Part shown: positions 42,855 through 51,413 of the stretch, piece after piece
Layout of the letters: each line of letters opens with the position of its first letter
Numbering within the stretch: position 1 is the first letter of the stretch
Assembly (NCBI GenBank): GCA_046349155.1
Contig: JAXMCW010000003.1
Location: 620,001 to 684,000, forward strand
Origin: Alsobacter sp046349155
GTDB lineage: Bacteria; Pseudomonadota; Alphaproteobacteria; Rhizobiales; Beijerinckiaceae
DNA: 64,000 nt
Direction: 5' to 3'
Notes under the pieces: model-generated
What the model saw: only the letters and a program-made list of their open reading frames with translations
The model's database searches: none
Told to the model about the DNA's origin: nothing
Program-made: the position numbers and the translations under genes

Positions 42855-43595
42855 TCAGCCCGCCCCGGCCGCCTGGGCCGGGGGCTCCGCGTCGCGCATG
42901 TAGTCCAGCCAGACGCGCTCCTTGCCCAAAGTCTCCACGAAGGCCGCGTGGGCGGCGAGGTCCGCCTCGCCGAGCCGCGAGGGAAGCGGGACGGGGCGCG
43001 GCGTCGCCTTCCGGTAGGCCTGCGCGCCCGGACCGTCTCCTGTCTCGTCCTTCGCCTCGCCGAGGCCGAGATGCGCCTGCCGGCCCCCGAGCAGCTCGAC
43101 ATAGACGTCGGCCAGGATCTCGGCGTCGAGCAGCGCGCCGTGCTTGACCCGACGCGAATTGTCGATGCCGTAGCGCTGGCAGAGCGCGTCGAGGCTCGCC
43201 GGCGCGAAGGGATGCTTCTTGCGGGCGATGGCGAGCGTGTCGACCACGCGGTCGCGGTCGATCGCGGGATGCCCGAGGCGGCCCAGTTCGGCGTCGAGGA
43301 AGCCGACGTCGAAGGCGGCATTGTGCGCCACGAGCCGGGCGTCGGCGATGAAGGCCACGAAATCGTCAGCGATCGCGGAGAAGAGCGGCTTGTCGGCCAG
43401 GAAGGCCGTCGAGAGGCCATGGACCTGGAAGGCGGCCTCCGGCATGTCGCGCTCTGGATTGATATAGACGTGGAAGGTCCGCCCGGTCGGCACGCGGTTG
43501 ACGAGCTCGACGCAGCCGATCTCGACGACGCGGTCGCCCCCCAGCGGGTTCAGGCCCGTCGTTTCCGTGTCGAAGACGATCTCGCGGGACCCCAT
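42855..43595 (-). CDS. dnaQ: DNA polymerase III subunit epsilon (proofreading 3'-5' exonuclease)
   Basis: 246 residues, ATG 43595. DEDDh exonuclease motifs are complete: ExoI D-T-E-T-T-G-L-N-P, ExoII H-N-A-A-F-D-V, ExoIII H-G-A-L-L-D-A. The C-terminal region after residue 180 is low-complexity and would bind the polymerase alpha subunit. Leads the dnaQ-coaE-aroE-maf-ppsR group near the origin, where it is third in order from ppsR. Confidence 0.96.
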   Translation of the reverse strand: MGSREIVFDTETTGLNPLGGDRVVEIGCVELVNRVPTGRTFHVYINPERDMPEAAFQVHGLSTAFLADKPLFSAIADDFVAFIADARLVAHNAAFDVGFLDAELGRLGHPAIDRDRVVDTLAIARKKHPFAPASLDALCQRYGIDNSRRVKHGALLDAEILADVYVELLGGRQAHLGLGEAKDETGDGPGAQAYRKATPRPVPLPSRLGEADLAAHAAFVETLGKERVWLDYMRDAEPPAQAAGAG

Positions 43596-43611
43596 CGGCG
43601 GCTCTCTCTTC

Positions 43612-44211
43612 TCATGCGCCCGCCGTCCGGCCGGCCAGGCTGCGCAACAGGGCCGTCACCTGCCGCCGCGCATGGTCGATGCCCTGGCCGGTGTCGATGA
43701 CGGCGTCGGCGCGGGCGCGCTTTTGCGAATCAGGCATCTGCTTGGCGAGGATGGCCTCGAAGCGCTCCGGCGTCATGCCGGGCCGGGCGAGCACGCGGGC
43801 CTTTTGCACAGAAGCCGGCGCAGACACGACCACGACGGCGTCGCAGCGCGCCTCGCCGCCGGTTTCGAAGAGAAGCGGGATGTCCAGCACCACGACGGGG
43901 CGCCCTTCGGCGCGCGCGTGCGCCAGGAAGCGCTCCTCGGCCTCGCGGACCAGCGGGTGGACGATCGCCTCGAGCCGCGACATGGCCGCGTCGTCGCCCA
44001 GCACCTTCGCCCCGAGCGCCGCGCGGTCGACCCCGGCGGGCCCGGTCGTGCCGGGAAAGGCGGCCTCGATCAGCGGCGCGGCCGGGCCGGCATAGAGCGC
44101 GTGCACCGTGGCGTCGGCGTCGTGGACCGGGACGCCGGCCTCGCGAAACAGCCCGGCGGTGGTCGACTTGCCCATGCCGATGGAGCCCGTGAGGCCGAGC
44201 ACGAGCGTCAT
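43612..44211 (-). CDS. coaE: Dephospho-CoA kinase
   Basis: 199 residues, ATG 44211, overlapping the aroE stop (ATGA). Last step of CoA synthesis. P-loop G-S-I-G-M-G-K-S-T; the family motifs D-A-D-A-T-V and D-I-P-L-L-F-E-T-G are present. It is between aroE and dnaQ, the classical alphaproteobacterial order. Confidence 0.97.
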   Translation of the reverse strand: MTLVLGLTGSIGMGKSTTAGLFREAGVPVHDADATVHALYAGPAAPLIEAAFPGTTGPAGVDRAALGAKVLGDDAAMSRLEAIVHPLVREAEERFLAHARAEGRPVVVLDIPLLFETGGEARCDAVVVVSAPASVQKARVLARPGMTPERFEAILAKQMPDSQKRARADAVIDTGQGIDHARRQVTALLRSLAGRTAGA

Positions 44212-45062
44212 CGGGAATGACCCAGGATGTCCGCCTCGATGAGGGCCCGCAGGGCCGGCGTGACCTCCGGGCGACGACCGAACCAGTGCTCGAAGCCCGG
44301 CGCGGCCTGGTGAAGCAGCATGCCCAGACCGTCGATCGTGCGCAGCCCGTGCTGGCGGGCCTGCCTGAGCAGGTCGGTCTCGAGCGGCACGTACACGATG
44401 TCGTCGACGATGGCGTCGGGCTTCATGGGCGAGAGATCGACCGCGAGGGGCGGCTGGCCCTGCATCCCGAGCGACGTCGTGTTGACCAGCAGGTCCGCCG
44501 CGCCGAGCAGGGGCCGCAGCCCGTCCCAGCCGTGCGGCTCGACCCGCGAATCGAACTGCGCGGCCAGGGCGGCCGCCCGCGCGGACGTCCGGTTGGCCAC
44601 GACGACTCGGCCCACGCCGCGCTCCAGGAGGCCGGCCACGACGCCGCGCGCCGCCCCGCCCGCGCCCAGCACGAGGGCGCAGCCCACCTCCCGGTCCCAG
44701 TGCGGCACGCTGGCGTCGGCATGGGAGAGAAAGCCGAGGACATCGGTATTGTCGCCGTGCAGGCGGCCGCGCTCGAACCAGAGGGTGTTGACCGCGCCGA
44801 GCATGCGGGCGCGATCCGTCGCCGCGTCCACAAGCGCGAAGGCCGCCTCCTTGTGGGGCACCGTGACGTTGCAGCCGACGTAGCCCTGCTCCGGCATCGC
44901 CCGCAGGAAGGCGGCGAGGTCGCCGGGCGCCACGTCCACCTTGTCGTAGGATCCCTGCAACCCGTAGGCCGACAACCAGTGGCCATGGATCAGCGGCGAG
45001 CGCGAGTGCCTGATGGGATGGCCGATGACGCAGGCGCGTGGGGGACTGGCGGAACGGGACAT
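44208..45062 (-). CDS. aroE: Shikimate dehydrogenase
   Basis: 284 residues, ATG 45062. Reduces 3-dehydroshikimate with NADPH. Shikimate-binding S-R-S-P-L-I-H and catalytic Lys in V-P-H-K-E-A-A; NADP-binding G-A-G-G-A-A-R-G. Nine bases after the maf stop, in the ppsR-maf-aroE-coaE-dnaQ group. Confidence 0.97.
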   Translation of the reverse strand: MSRSASPPRACVIGHPIRHSRSPLIHGHWLSAYGLQGSYDKVDVAPGDLAAFLRAMPEQGYVGCNVTVPHKEAAFALVDAATDRARMLGAVNTLWFERGRLHGDNTDVLGFLSHADASVPHWDREVGCALVLGAGGAARGVVAGLLERGVGRVVVANRTSARAAALAAQFDSRVEPHGWDGLRPLLGAADLLVNTTSLGMQGQPPLAVDLSPMKPDAIVDDIVYVPLETDLLRQARQHGLRTIDGLGMLLHQAAPGFEHWFGRRPEVTPALRALIEADILGHSR

Positions 45063-45071
45063 TGGGAGATC

Positions 45072-45680
45072 TCAGGCGGCGACGGCGCCGCAGGCGCGCA
45101 GATGCGCCATCAGCGGGACCAAAGGCAAGCCCATGATCGTGTAGGGATCGCCGTCGAGCGCCTCGAAAAGGTGCGCCCCGAGACCCTCGACGTGATAGAG
45201 CCCGACGCTCTGCAGGACGTCCGGGCCGGCGGCATCCAGGTAGAGGCTCGCCATGGCCTCGTCGAGGGGCCGGATCCGGATGCGCGCGGCGCCGCTGGCC
45301 GACCCCAGCAGCGCGCCGTCGCGCACGAGCGCCGCGGCGGAGGCGAGCACATGCTCGCGCCCCGCCATGGCGAGGAGCTGGCGGATGGCCTCGGCGCGGT
45401 CCGCGGGCTTGTGCAGGAGCGCGTGGCCGAGCGCCAGGGTCTGGTCCGCCCCCACGACCAGGCGGCCGGGATGGCGCGCGGCGACGTCCCGCGCCTTCGC
45501 CTCGGCGAGGCGCGCGGCCAGCGTCTGCGCCGGCGCTTCGGGCACGGCCCGCTCGTCCACGTCCGACGGCCGGATCTCCACGGGGATGCCGGCGGCTTCC
45601 AGCATGGCGCGCCGCGCCGCGCTGCGCGAGGCGAGAATCAGGGGATCGCGCCCCCGCCAGAGGGCCTGGCTGCCGCTCAT
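45072..45680 (-). CDS. maf: Maf family nucleoside triphosphate pyrophosphatase
   Basis: 202 residues from ATG 45680, overlapping the ppsR stop (ATGA). Maf proteins hydrolyse non-canonical or modified NTPs (m7GTP or dTTP/UTP classes) and affect septation. Motifs: L-A-S-R-S-A-A-R-R, D-E-R-A-V-P-E and V-V-G-A-D-Q-T-L. Which subfamily, and thus substrate, is not decided. Confidence 0.93.
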   Translation of the reverse strand: MSGSQALWRGRDPLILASRSAARRAMLEAAGIPVEIRPSDVDERAVPEAPAQTLAARLAEAKARDVAARHPGRLVVGADQTLALGHALLHKPADRAEAIRQLLAMAGREHVLASAAALVRDGALLGSASGAARIRIRPLDEAMASLYLDAAGPDVLQSVGLYHVEGLGAHLFEALDGDPYTIMGLPLVPLMAHLRACGAVAA

Positions 45681-46507
45681 TCGACGATGAACTGCATGCG
45701 GTGCTGGCGGTAGAGGTCGATGATCGCGGCGGCCGTCTCCTCGATGGAGCGGCGGGTCACGTCGATCAGTGGCCAATTATGCCGGGCGCAGAGCCGGCGG
45801 GAGAAGTTGACCTCCTCCGCGACGGCCGCCCTGTCCACGTAGGGGCTGTCATCGGCAGCGTTGAGAGCGAGGAGCCGGTTCTGGCGGATCTGCACGATCC
45901 GCTCCGGGCTCGCCACGAGCCCGACCACGAGCGGCTTCTTCACGGCTTCGAGGCCCGCCGGGACGGGGATGTTCGGGACGAGGGGGATGTTGGCCGTCTT
46001 GATGCCGCGATTGGCGAGGTAGATCGAGGTAGGGGTCTTGGAGGTCCGGCTGATGCCGACGAGGATGACGTCCGCGGTCTCCAAGTCGGTCGGCAATTGC
46101 CCGTCATCATGCATCATCGTGTAGTTCAGCGCGTCGATGCGCTTGAAATACTCGCCGTTCAGGACGTGCTGGGCGCCCGGACGCTGCGTCGAGGCGGCCC
46201 CGAGATAGGACTGGAACAGGCTGAGGACGGGGTCGAGCACCGACAGGCAGGGACAGCCATATTCCACGCAGGCCTGTTCCAGGCGCTGCGCGAGTTCCGG
46301 CTCCACCAGGGTGTAGAGCACCATGCCCGGCGCCGCCTCCAGCTCGTTGATCACGCGGTCGAGCTGCGTGGCCGTGCGCACCAGCGGATAGACGTGCTCG
46401 ATCGCCGAGATGCCCGCATATTGCGCCGCGGCCGCCCGGCTCACCGCGATGAGGGTCTCGCCGGTCGCGTCGGACACGAGATGGAGATGGAAATAGCTGC
46501 GTCCCAC
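45677..46507 (-). CDS. Pyruvate,phosphate dikinase regulatory protein (PPSR/DUF299)
   Basis: 276 residues from GTG 46507. Bifunctional kinase/pyrophosphorylase that adds or removes phosphate on PPDK or PEP synthase. N-terminus Y-F-H-L-H-L-V-S-D-A-T-G-E-T; P-loop-like G-I-S-R-T-S-K-T-P-T at 151-160. It starts just outside the putative origin; in Caulobacter and relatives the same gene faces hemE across oriC. Confidence 0.94.
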   Translation of the reverse strand: MGRSYFHLHLVSDATGETLIAVSRAAAAQYAGISAIEHVYPLVRTATQLDRVINELEAAPGMVLYTLVEPELAQRLEQACVEYGCPCLSVLDPVLSLFQSYLGAASTQRPGAQHVLNGEYFKRIDALNYTMMHDDGQLPTDLETADVILVGISRTSKTPTSIYLANRGIKTANIPLVPNIPVPAGLEAVKKPLVVGLVASPERIVQIRQNRLLALNAADDSPYVDRAAVAEEVNFSRRLCARHNWPLIDVTRRSIEETAAAIIDLYRQHRMQFIVE

Positions 46508-46575
46508 GTGTCGGCCCCCCGCAAAGCGCCCGCCCGCCCCGCGGCGGCGCGCCTGTCCCCAGGATCATGCACCGC

Positions 46576-46594
46576 TGTGGGTAGCTGTGGATAG
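46576..46594 (-). promoter_or_regulatory. Paired DnaA-box-like sites
   Basis: TGTGGGTAG (46576-46584) and TGTGGATAG (46586-46594), one base apart on the same strand. Their complements CTACCCACA and CTATCCACA match the DnaA consensus TTATCCACA at 7 and 8 of 9 bases. Regular 10-base spacing fits cooperative DnaA binding. Confidence 0.6.
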
Positions 46595-46725
46595 CAGGGA
46601 CCGCGGGGGACCGCGAAGGGCCCGGGCCGGGATCGCGGGCCGAGCCCGGCTTCGCCGTCCACAGCCAGAAGCGAAGTGCGTCCGGGGGACGGCTTTTGCC
46701 CACATCCGGTGGACGGCTGTGAGTT

Positions 46726-46739
46726 GCGTCGCGCGACGC
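46726..46739. promoter_or_regulatory. 14-bp perfect palindrome inside the putative origin
   Basis: GCGTC-GCGC-GACGC is perfectly self-complementary. It lies about 30 bases before the CtrA box. The role is unknown; a protein-binding site or chance in GC-rich DNA are both possible. Confidence 0.35.
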
Positions 46740-46766
46740 GTCCATCGCCGCCCCCGCAGCCCATGC

Positions 46767-46905
46767 GAATCTTAATGAATCGTTAACGCAAGCGGAATCC
46801 GTGGCCCGGGGGCGGGCGCGAACCGGCTCGATTCAACCTGTGGGCAGGATGTGGACGGCGAGGGATTCCGGACTCGGCCGGTGCATCAGAAGACCCAGAA
46901 GACTC
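46767..46905. promoter_or_regulatory. Cluster of seven GANTC (CcrM) methylation sites
   Basis: GANTC occurs at 46767, 46777, 46795, 46830, 46864, 46871 and 46901, seven times in 139 bases, and not at all in 46508-46766. CcrM methylates GANTC in alphaproteobacteria and controls origin and cell-cycle promoters. The cluster covers the hemE-proximal half of the putative origin. Confidence 0.75.
46772..46786. promoter_or_regulatory. CtrA-binding site
   Basis: TTAA-TGAATCG-TTAA is an exact match to the CtrA consensus TTAA-N7-TTAA, with a GANTC site (46777) inside its spacer. In Caulobacter CtrA binds such sites in oriC and silences initiation. Confidence 0.75.
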
Positions 46906-46959
46906 TTTGAAAAAAACCTTTTAGGGAAGATGCGAGCCGTCCATCCGAACGCAGGTGCC

Positions 46960-47991
46960 ATGACCTCTCCGACGAAGCCCCTCCTCCGTGTCCTCGCCGG
47001 CGAGACCCTGCCGACCCCACCGATGTGGATCATGCGGCAGGCGGGCCGCTACCTTCCGGAATATCGCGAGCTCAGGGCGACGACCTCCTCGTTCATGGAG
47101 TTCTGTTACTCGCCGACCAAGGCGGCCGAGGCGACCCTGCAGCCGATCCGGCGCTACGGCTTCGATGCGGCCATCCTGTTCTCCGACATCCTCGTCGTGC
47201 CGGACGCCCTCGGGCAGCCGGTGAGCTTCGGCGAGGGCGAGGGCCCCAGGCTTCCGCCGATCACGTCCGGGGCGGAGCTGGCCCGCCTCAAGGACGAGAT
47301 CGACCTGGAACACCTGGCTCCCGTGTTCGAGGCCATCGGCCGCGTCAAGGCGGGGCTCGGGCAGGACACGACCCTGCTCGGCTTTTGCGGCGCACCGTGG
47401 ACGGTCGGGAGCTACATGATCGCCGGCAAAGGCACGCCGGAGCTCGCGCCGTCCCGCCTCGTGGCGTACCGGGACCCCGCCTTCCTGGCCGCTCTGATCG
47501 ACAAGCTCGTGACGGCGTCGATCCGCTACCTGATCCGGCAGTTCCAGGCGGGCGTGGATGCGGTGCAGATCTTCGAAAGCTTCGCGGGGGCGCTGACCCC
47601 TGCGGCCTTCGAGCGCTATTCGCTGCAGCCGATCCGGCGAATCATCGAGGGCGTCCGAGCCGCGGTGCCCGGCGCTCGCATCATCGTCTTCGCCCGCGCC
47701 TCGGGCCTCGGCCACGCGCGGGTGCCGGAGACGGGCGCCGACGCCGTCGGCCTGGACTGGGCCGTGGACGGGGTCTGGGCCGGTAAGGCCATCCCGCCCC
47801 GCGTCGCGGTCCAGGGCAACCTCGATCCCCTCGCCGTCGTCGCGGGCGGCGCCGCGCTGGAGGACGGCGCGCGGGCGGTTCTCGCGTCCTTCGCGGGCCG
47901 GCCGCACATCTTCAGCCTCGGCCACGGCATCGTGCCGGAGACCCCTCCGGAGCACGTGGCCCGTCTCGTCTCGCTCGTGCGCAAGGGCTGA
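46960..47991 (+). CDS. hemE: Uroporphyrinogen decarboxylase
   Basis: 343 residues from ATG 46960 (M-T-S-P-T-K-P-L-L-R); ATG 46930, with AGGGAAG just before it, would add 10 residues. Decarboxylates uroporphyrinogen III to coproporphyrinogen III. The signature W-I-M-R-Q-A-G-R-Y-L-P is near residue 30, with G-F-C-G-A-P-W-T and a late G-H-G-I segment. It is expressed away from the putative origin, so its promoter lies inside the origin region and may be controlled by CtrA. Confidence 0.96.
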   Translation: MTSPTKPLLRVLAGETLPTPPMWIMRQAGRYLPEYRELRATTSSFMEFCYSPTKAAEATLQPIRRYGFDAAILFSDILVVPDALGQPVSFGEGEGPRLPPITSGAELARLKDEIDLEHLAPVFEAIGRVKAGLGQDTTLLGFCGAPWTVGSYMIAGKGTPELAPSRLVAYRDPAFLAALIDKLVTASIRYLIRQFQAGVDAVQIFESFAGALTPAAFERYSLQPIRRIIEGVRAAVPGARIIVFARASGLGHARVPETGADAVGLDWAVDGVWAGKAIPPRVAVQGNLDPLAVVAGGAALEDGARAVLASFAGRPHIFSLGHGIVPETPPEHVARLVSLVRKG

Positions 47992-48003
47992 GGGCGCGGG
48001 CGG

Positions 48004-48435
48004 ATGGGCGATTCCTATGCCTGGATCAAGGCGCTTCACGTCCTCGCCGTCATCTCGTGGATGGCGGGGCTCCTCTACCTGCCGCGCCTCTTCGTCTACC
48101 ATGCGGGGGTGAAGGCGGGCTCCGAGATTTCGGAGACCTTCAAGGTGATGGAGCGCCGGCTCCTGAAGGCGATCATGAACCCCGCCATGATCGTCGCCTG
48201 GCTGGCGGGCCTGTGGCTGATCTGGCAGGGCGGGTGGATGCGTTCCGGCTGGCTGCACGGCAAGCTCGTCCTGGTGCTGGCGCTGAGCGGCGTGCACGGC
48301 ATGCTGGCCGCACGGCAACGGGCCTTCGCCGAGGACCGCAACATCCATAGCTCCCGCTTCTTCCGCGTGCTGAACGAGGTCCCGACCCTGCTGATGATCG
48401 GGATCGTGATCCTCGTGATCGTCAAGCCGTTCTGA
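48004..48435 (+). CDS. hemJ: Protoporphyrinogen oxidase HemJ
   Basis: 143 residues, ATG 48004, 12 bases after hemE. Four hydrophobic helices. Conserved His and Lys residues typical of HemJ: K-A-L-H-V-L near the N-terminus, Y-H-A-G-V, and the H-G-K-L in the third helix. HemJ replaces HemG/HemY for protoporphyrinogen IX oxidation in most alphaproteobacteria. Confidence 0.93.
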   Translation: MGDSYAWIKALHVLAVISWMAGLLYLPRLFVYHAGVKAGSEISETFKVMERRLLKAIMNPAMIVAWLAGLWLIWQGGWMRSGWLHGKLVLVLALSGVHGMLAARQRAFAEDRNIHSSRFFRVLNEVPTLLMIGIVILVIVKPF

Positions 48436-48525
48436 GAGGCGTCGCGCGTCGGCGGGGGTTGTGTCTGGCCGCGAAAGGCGCTAGTGCTCGCTGGCCTTCC
48501 TTCAGGGGCGGGCGGATCCGGTGCC

Positions 48526-48542
48526 GCTTCGCCTGGCGAAGC
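48526..48542 (+). promoter_or_regulatory. Hairpin in the rho leader
   Basis: GCTTCGCC-T-GGCGAAGC is a perfect 8-bp inverted repeat around one base, 120 bases before the rho start. In other bacteria the rho leader is the target of Rho-dependent autoregulation; this structure could take part, which is inference only. Confidence 0.35.
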
Positions 48543-48661
48543 CGACGACGTCAGTCGCACCGGGGAACCGGCCAAGCCGGACATCCGTTCCCCGATCCCT
48601 CCCTGCCTCCCAGTCTTCTGCGCGTCCGGCCTGCCGGCCGATCTTTCTCAGGACGTTCTCG

Positions 48662-49927
48662 ATGCGAGAAATCAAGCTTCAGGACCTCAAGTCGAAGTCC
48701 CCCACGGAAATGCTCAGCTTCGCCGAGGAGCTGCAGGTCGAAAACGCCGGCACCATGCGCAAGCAGGAGCTGATGTTCGCGATCCTCAAGCAGCTCGCCT
48801 CGAACGAGGTGGAGATCATCGGGGAGGGCGTCGTCGAAGTTCTTCCCGATGGCTTCGGCTTCCTGCGCTCGCCCGATTCGAACTACCTCGCGGGGCCGGA
48901 CGACATCTATGTCTCCCCCTCCCAGATCCGCCGCTTCGGCCTGCGCACGGGCGACACGGTGGAGGGCCAGATCCGCAGCCCCAAGGAGGGCGAGCGCTAT
49001 TTCGCCCTGCTCAAGGTCAACACGATCAATTTCGAGGATCCGGACAAGGCGCGCCACAAGGTCAACTTCGACAACCTGACGCCGCTCTATCCCAACCAGC
49101 GCCTGAAGCTCGAGCTGGAGGATCCCACCCGGAAGGACTTCTCGGCGCGGGTCATCGACATCGTGGCGCCCATCGGCAAGGGGCAGCGCGCGCTCATCGT
49201 GGCTCCTCCCCGCACCGGCAAGACCGTGCTGCTGCAGAACGTGGCCCAGTCCATCACCACCAATCACCCCGAGTGCTACCTGATCGTCCTGCTCATCGAC
49301 GAGCGGCCTGAGGAAGTCACCGACATGCAGCGCTCGGTGCGTGGCGAGGTGGTGTCCTCGACCTTCGACGAGCCAGCCTCGCGCCATGTCGCGGTGGCGG
49401 AGATGGTGATCGAGAAGGCCAAGCGGCTGGTGGAGCACGGGCGCGACGTGGTGATCCTGCTCGACTCGATCACCCGTCTCGGACGCGCCTACAACACGGT
49501 CGTGCCGTCGTCGGGCAAGGTGCTGACCGGCGGCGTTGACGCCAACGCCCTTCAGAGGCCCAAGCGCTTCTTCGGCGCGGCCCGCAACATCGAGGAAGGC
49601 GGCTCGCTGACCATCATCGCGACCGCGCTGATCGACACCGGCAGCCGCATGGACGAGGTGATCTTCGAGGAGTTCAAGGGCACCGGCAACTCGGAGATCA
49701 TCCTGGACCGCAAGGTCTCCGACAAGCGCGTCTTCCCCTCGCTGGACATTACCCGCTCGGGCACCCGCAAGGAGGAGCTGCTCGTTCCCGCCGACGTCCT
49801 CAAGAAGATGTACGTCCTGCGACGCATCCTCAATCCGATGGGCACGGTCGACGCCATCGAGTTCCTGCTCGACAAGCTGCGGCAGACCAAGACCAACGGC
49901 GATTTCTTCGAGTCGATGAACACCTGA
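48662..49927 (+). CDS. rho: Transcription termination factor Rho
   Basis: 421 residues from ATG 48662 (M-R-E-I-K-L-Q-D-L-K); the frame upstream is leader sequence. Hexameric RNA helicase. The N-terminal RNA-binding domain has G-F-G-F-L-R-S; Walker A A-P-P-R-T-G-K-T near residue 183, L-I-D-E-R-P-E-E, and D-S-I-T-R-L-G-R-A-Y follow. A 226-base gap separates it from hemJ and contains a hairpin. Confidence 0.98.
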   Translation: MREIKLQDLKSKSPTEMLSFAEELQVENAGTMRKQELMFAILKQLASNEVEIIGEGVVEVLPDGFGFLRSPDSNYLAGPDDIYVSPSQIRRFGLRTGDTVEGQIRSPKEGERYFALLKVNTINFEDPDKARHKVNFDNLTPLYPNQRLKLELEDPTRKDFSARVIDIVAPIGKGQRALIVAPPRTGKTVLLQNVAQSITTNHPECYLIVLLIDERPEEVTDMQRSVRGEVVSSTFDEPASRHVAVAEMVIEKAKRLVEHGRDVVILLDSITRLGRAYNTVVPSSGKVLTGGVDANALQRPKRFFGAARNIEEGGSLTIIATALIDTGSRMDEVIFEEFKGTGNSEIILDRKVSDKRVFPSLDITRSGTRKEELLVPADVLKKMYVLRRILNPMGTVDAIEFLLDKLRQTKTNGDFFESMNT

Positions 49928-50008
49928 CCCGCGGTCGCCGCGATCGATTCGGCTCCCGAACGAGACGCCGGCGGGCAATCCGGGCCGAAGAGCGGTGCAG
50001 GTTCCGCC

Positions 50009-51322
50009 ATGCGGTCGACCATCTATGCGCTCTCCTCGGGGACGGGGCGGTCAGCCATCGCTGTGGTCCGCCTGTCGGGCGAGGGGGTGCGCGACGTGCT
50101 CACGGCGCTTGCCGGGGACGTGCCGCCCCTGCGCCGGGCGGTCGTCCGTCGGCTGGCGGACCCCGCGACCGGCGAGATGCTCGACGAGGGCCTCGTCCTC
50201 TTCTTTCCCGGACCGCGCAGCTACACGGGAGAGGACATGGCGGAGTTCCATGTCCATGGGGGACGCGCCGTCGTGGCCGGCGTGCTCTCGGCGATCGGCG
50301 CCCGGCCCGGCTGCCGTCTTGCCGAACCCGGCGAATTCACCCGCCGCGCCATGCAGAACGGCCGTCTCGACCTGACCCGCGTGGAAGGGATCGCCGACCT
50401 CATCGAGGCCGAGACCGCCCTGCAGCGTCGCCAGGCCCTGGGGCAGGCCGGAGGCCGGCTGGCGGAGGCGGTGAAAGGCTGGCGCGACGCGCTGCTCGAC
50501 GCGATGGCGGAGCTCGAGGCGGATATTGACTTCGCCGACGAGGACGATGTGGCCCTGCACGGCGAGCGCGCGCGTGTCGTCGATGGCCTGCGCCGTCTGG
50601 AGCAGCAGCTCGGCGCCGCGCTCGATGACGGGCGCCGGGGCGAGATCTTGCGGGACGGGTTTCAGGTTGTGATCGCCGGCCCGCCCAATGCGGGAAAGTC
50701 GACCCTGCTCAACCGCATCGCCCAGCGGGACGTGGCGATCGTGACGGCGGCGCCCGGAACGACGCGCGACGTCCTGGAGGTGCACCTCGACCTCGAGGGC
50801 CTTCCGGTCACGCTGGTCGATACGGCGGGACTCCGGGAGGCGCAGGACGAGGCCGAAAGCATCGGCATCGCCCGGGCCCGCGATCGCGCGGCCGGGGCGG
50901 ATCTCGTGCTCTGGCTCTCGCCGTGGGACAGTCCCGTGCCCGTGCCGGCGGATCTCGACGGAGCGCTGGCGGTGACGACAAAGATCGATTCCGCTCCGAA
51001 AGCATCGGAACCCGGTAAGGGGATTCTCTTGTCGGCACGGAATGGAGTCGGACTCGAAACAATCCTGGCTGCGATTCGCGATAGGGCTGCGGGGATTGTC
51101 CGGGAACCGGGCCTGGTCAGTCGCGCCCGGCATCGGGAGGCGCTGGCGAAAGGGCTTGATCACTTGCGTGCAGCGCGGACCGGCCTGGGGCAGGACGCCT
51201 ATCCCGAACTCGTGGCCGAAGATCTGCGCCTTGCCGCGCGAGCCCTCAGCAGCGTGCTCGGCGAGGTCGACGTGGACCACGTGTTAGACCGTGTCTTTGC
51301 CGGATTCTGCATCGGAAAGTAG
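50009..51322 (+). CDS. mnmE: tRNA modification GTPase MnmE
   Basis: 437 residues, ATG 50009. With MnmG it makes the cmnm5 group at U34 of tRNAs. The N-terminal formyl-THF-binding domain begins T-I-Y-A-L-S-S-G; the G domain P-loop G-P-P-N-A-G-K-S-T is at about 224-232; the C-terminal C-I-G-K motif is intact. First of mnmE-mnmG-rsmG-parA-parB. Confidence 0.97.
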   Translation: MRSTIYALSSGTGRSAIAVVRLSGEGVRDVLTALAGDVPPLRRAVVRRLADPATGEMLDEGLVLFFPGPRSYTGEDMAEFHVHGGRAVVAGVLSAIGARPGCRLAEPGEFTRRAMQNGRLDLTRVEGIADLIEAETALQRRQALGQAGGRLAEAVKGWRDALLDAMAELEADIDFADEDDVALHGERARVVDGLRRLEQQLGAALDDGRRGEILRDGFQVVIAGPPNAGKSTLLNRIAQRDVAIVTAAPGTTRDVLEVHLDLEGLPVTLVDTAGLREAQDEAESIGIARARDRAAGADLVLWLSPWDSPVPVPADLDGALAVTTKIDSAPKASEPGKGILLSARNGVGLETILAAIRDRAAGIVREPGLVSRARHREALAKGLDHLRAARTGLGQDAYPELVAEDLRLAARALSSVLGEVDVDHVLDRVFAGFCIGK

Positions 51323-51326
51323 CGAA

Positions 51327-51340
51327 GTTTCACGTGAAAC
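51327..51340. promoter_or_regulatory. parS core between mnmE and mnmG
   Basis: GTTTCACGTGAAAC, the perfect 14-base palindromic core of parS, 4 bases after the mnmE stop. It is 3.5 kb from parB, as expected for a chromosomal partition site. Confidence 0.9.
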
Positions 51341-51413
51341 CGGGCTTGGGTCGACGACCTTTGACGCCCCGCGGGGGCGAGGCTACAAGAGCGCGCCACG
51401 GAAGGGGACAGGA

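Larger units (their letters stand above)
46508..46959. other. Putative chromosomal replication origin (oriC)
   Basis: A 452-base region between divergent ppsR and hemE, the position of oriC in Caulobacter and many alphaproteobacteria. It holds DnaA-box-like 9-mers (TGTGGATAG at 46586, TGTGGGTAG at 46576, TTGCCCACA at 46696, TGTGGGCAG at 46839, TGTGGACGG at 46850), a perfect CtrA box at 46772, seven GANTC sites in 46767-46905 and an AT-rich stretch (TTTGAAAAAAACC) near 46907 that could unwind. Boxes other than 46586 differ from TTATCCACA by two or three bases. Confidence 0.75.

Noticed and set aside
46503..46512. CACGTG at the ppsR start as a further parS
   Set aside because: Only the central six bases match; the flanking TTT/AAA arms are missing.
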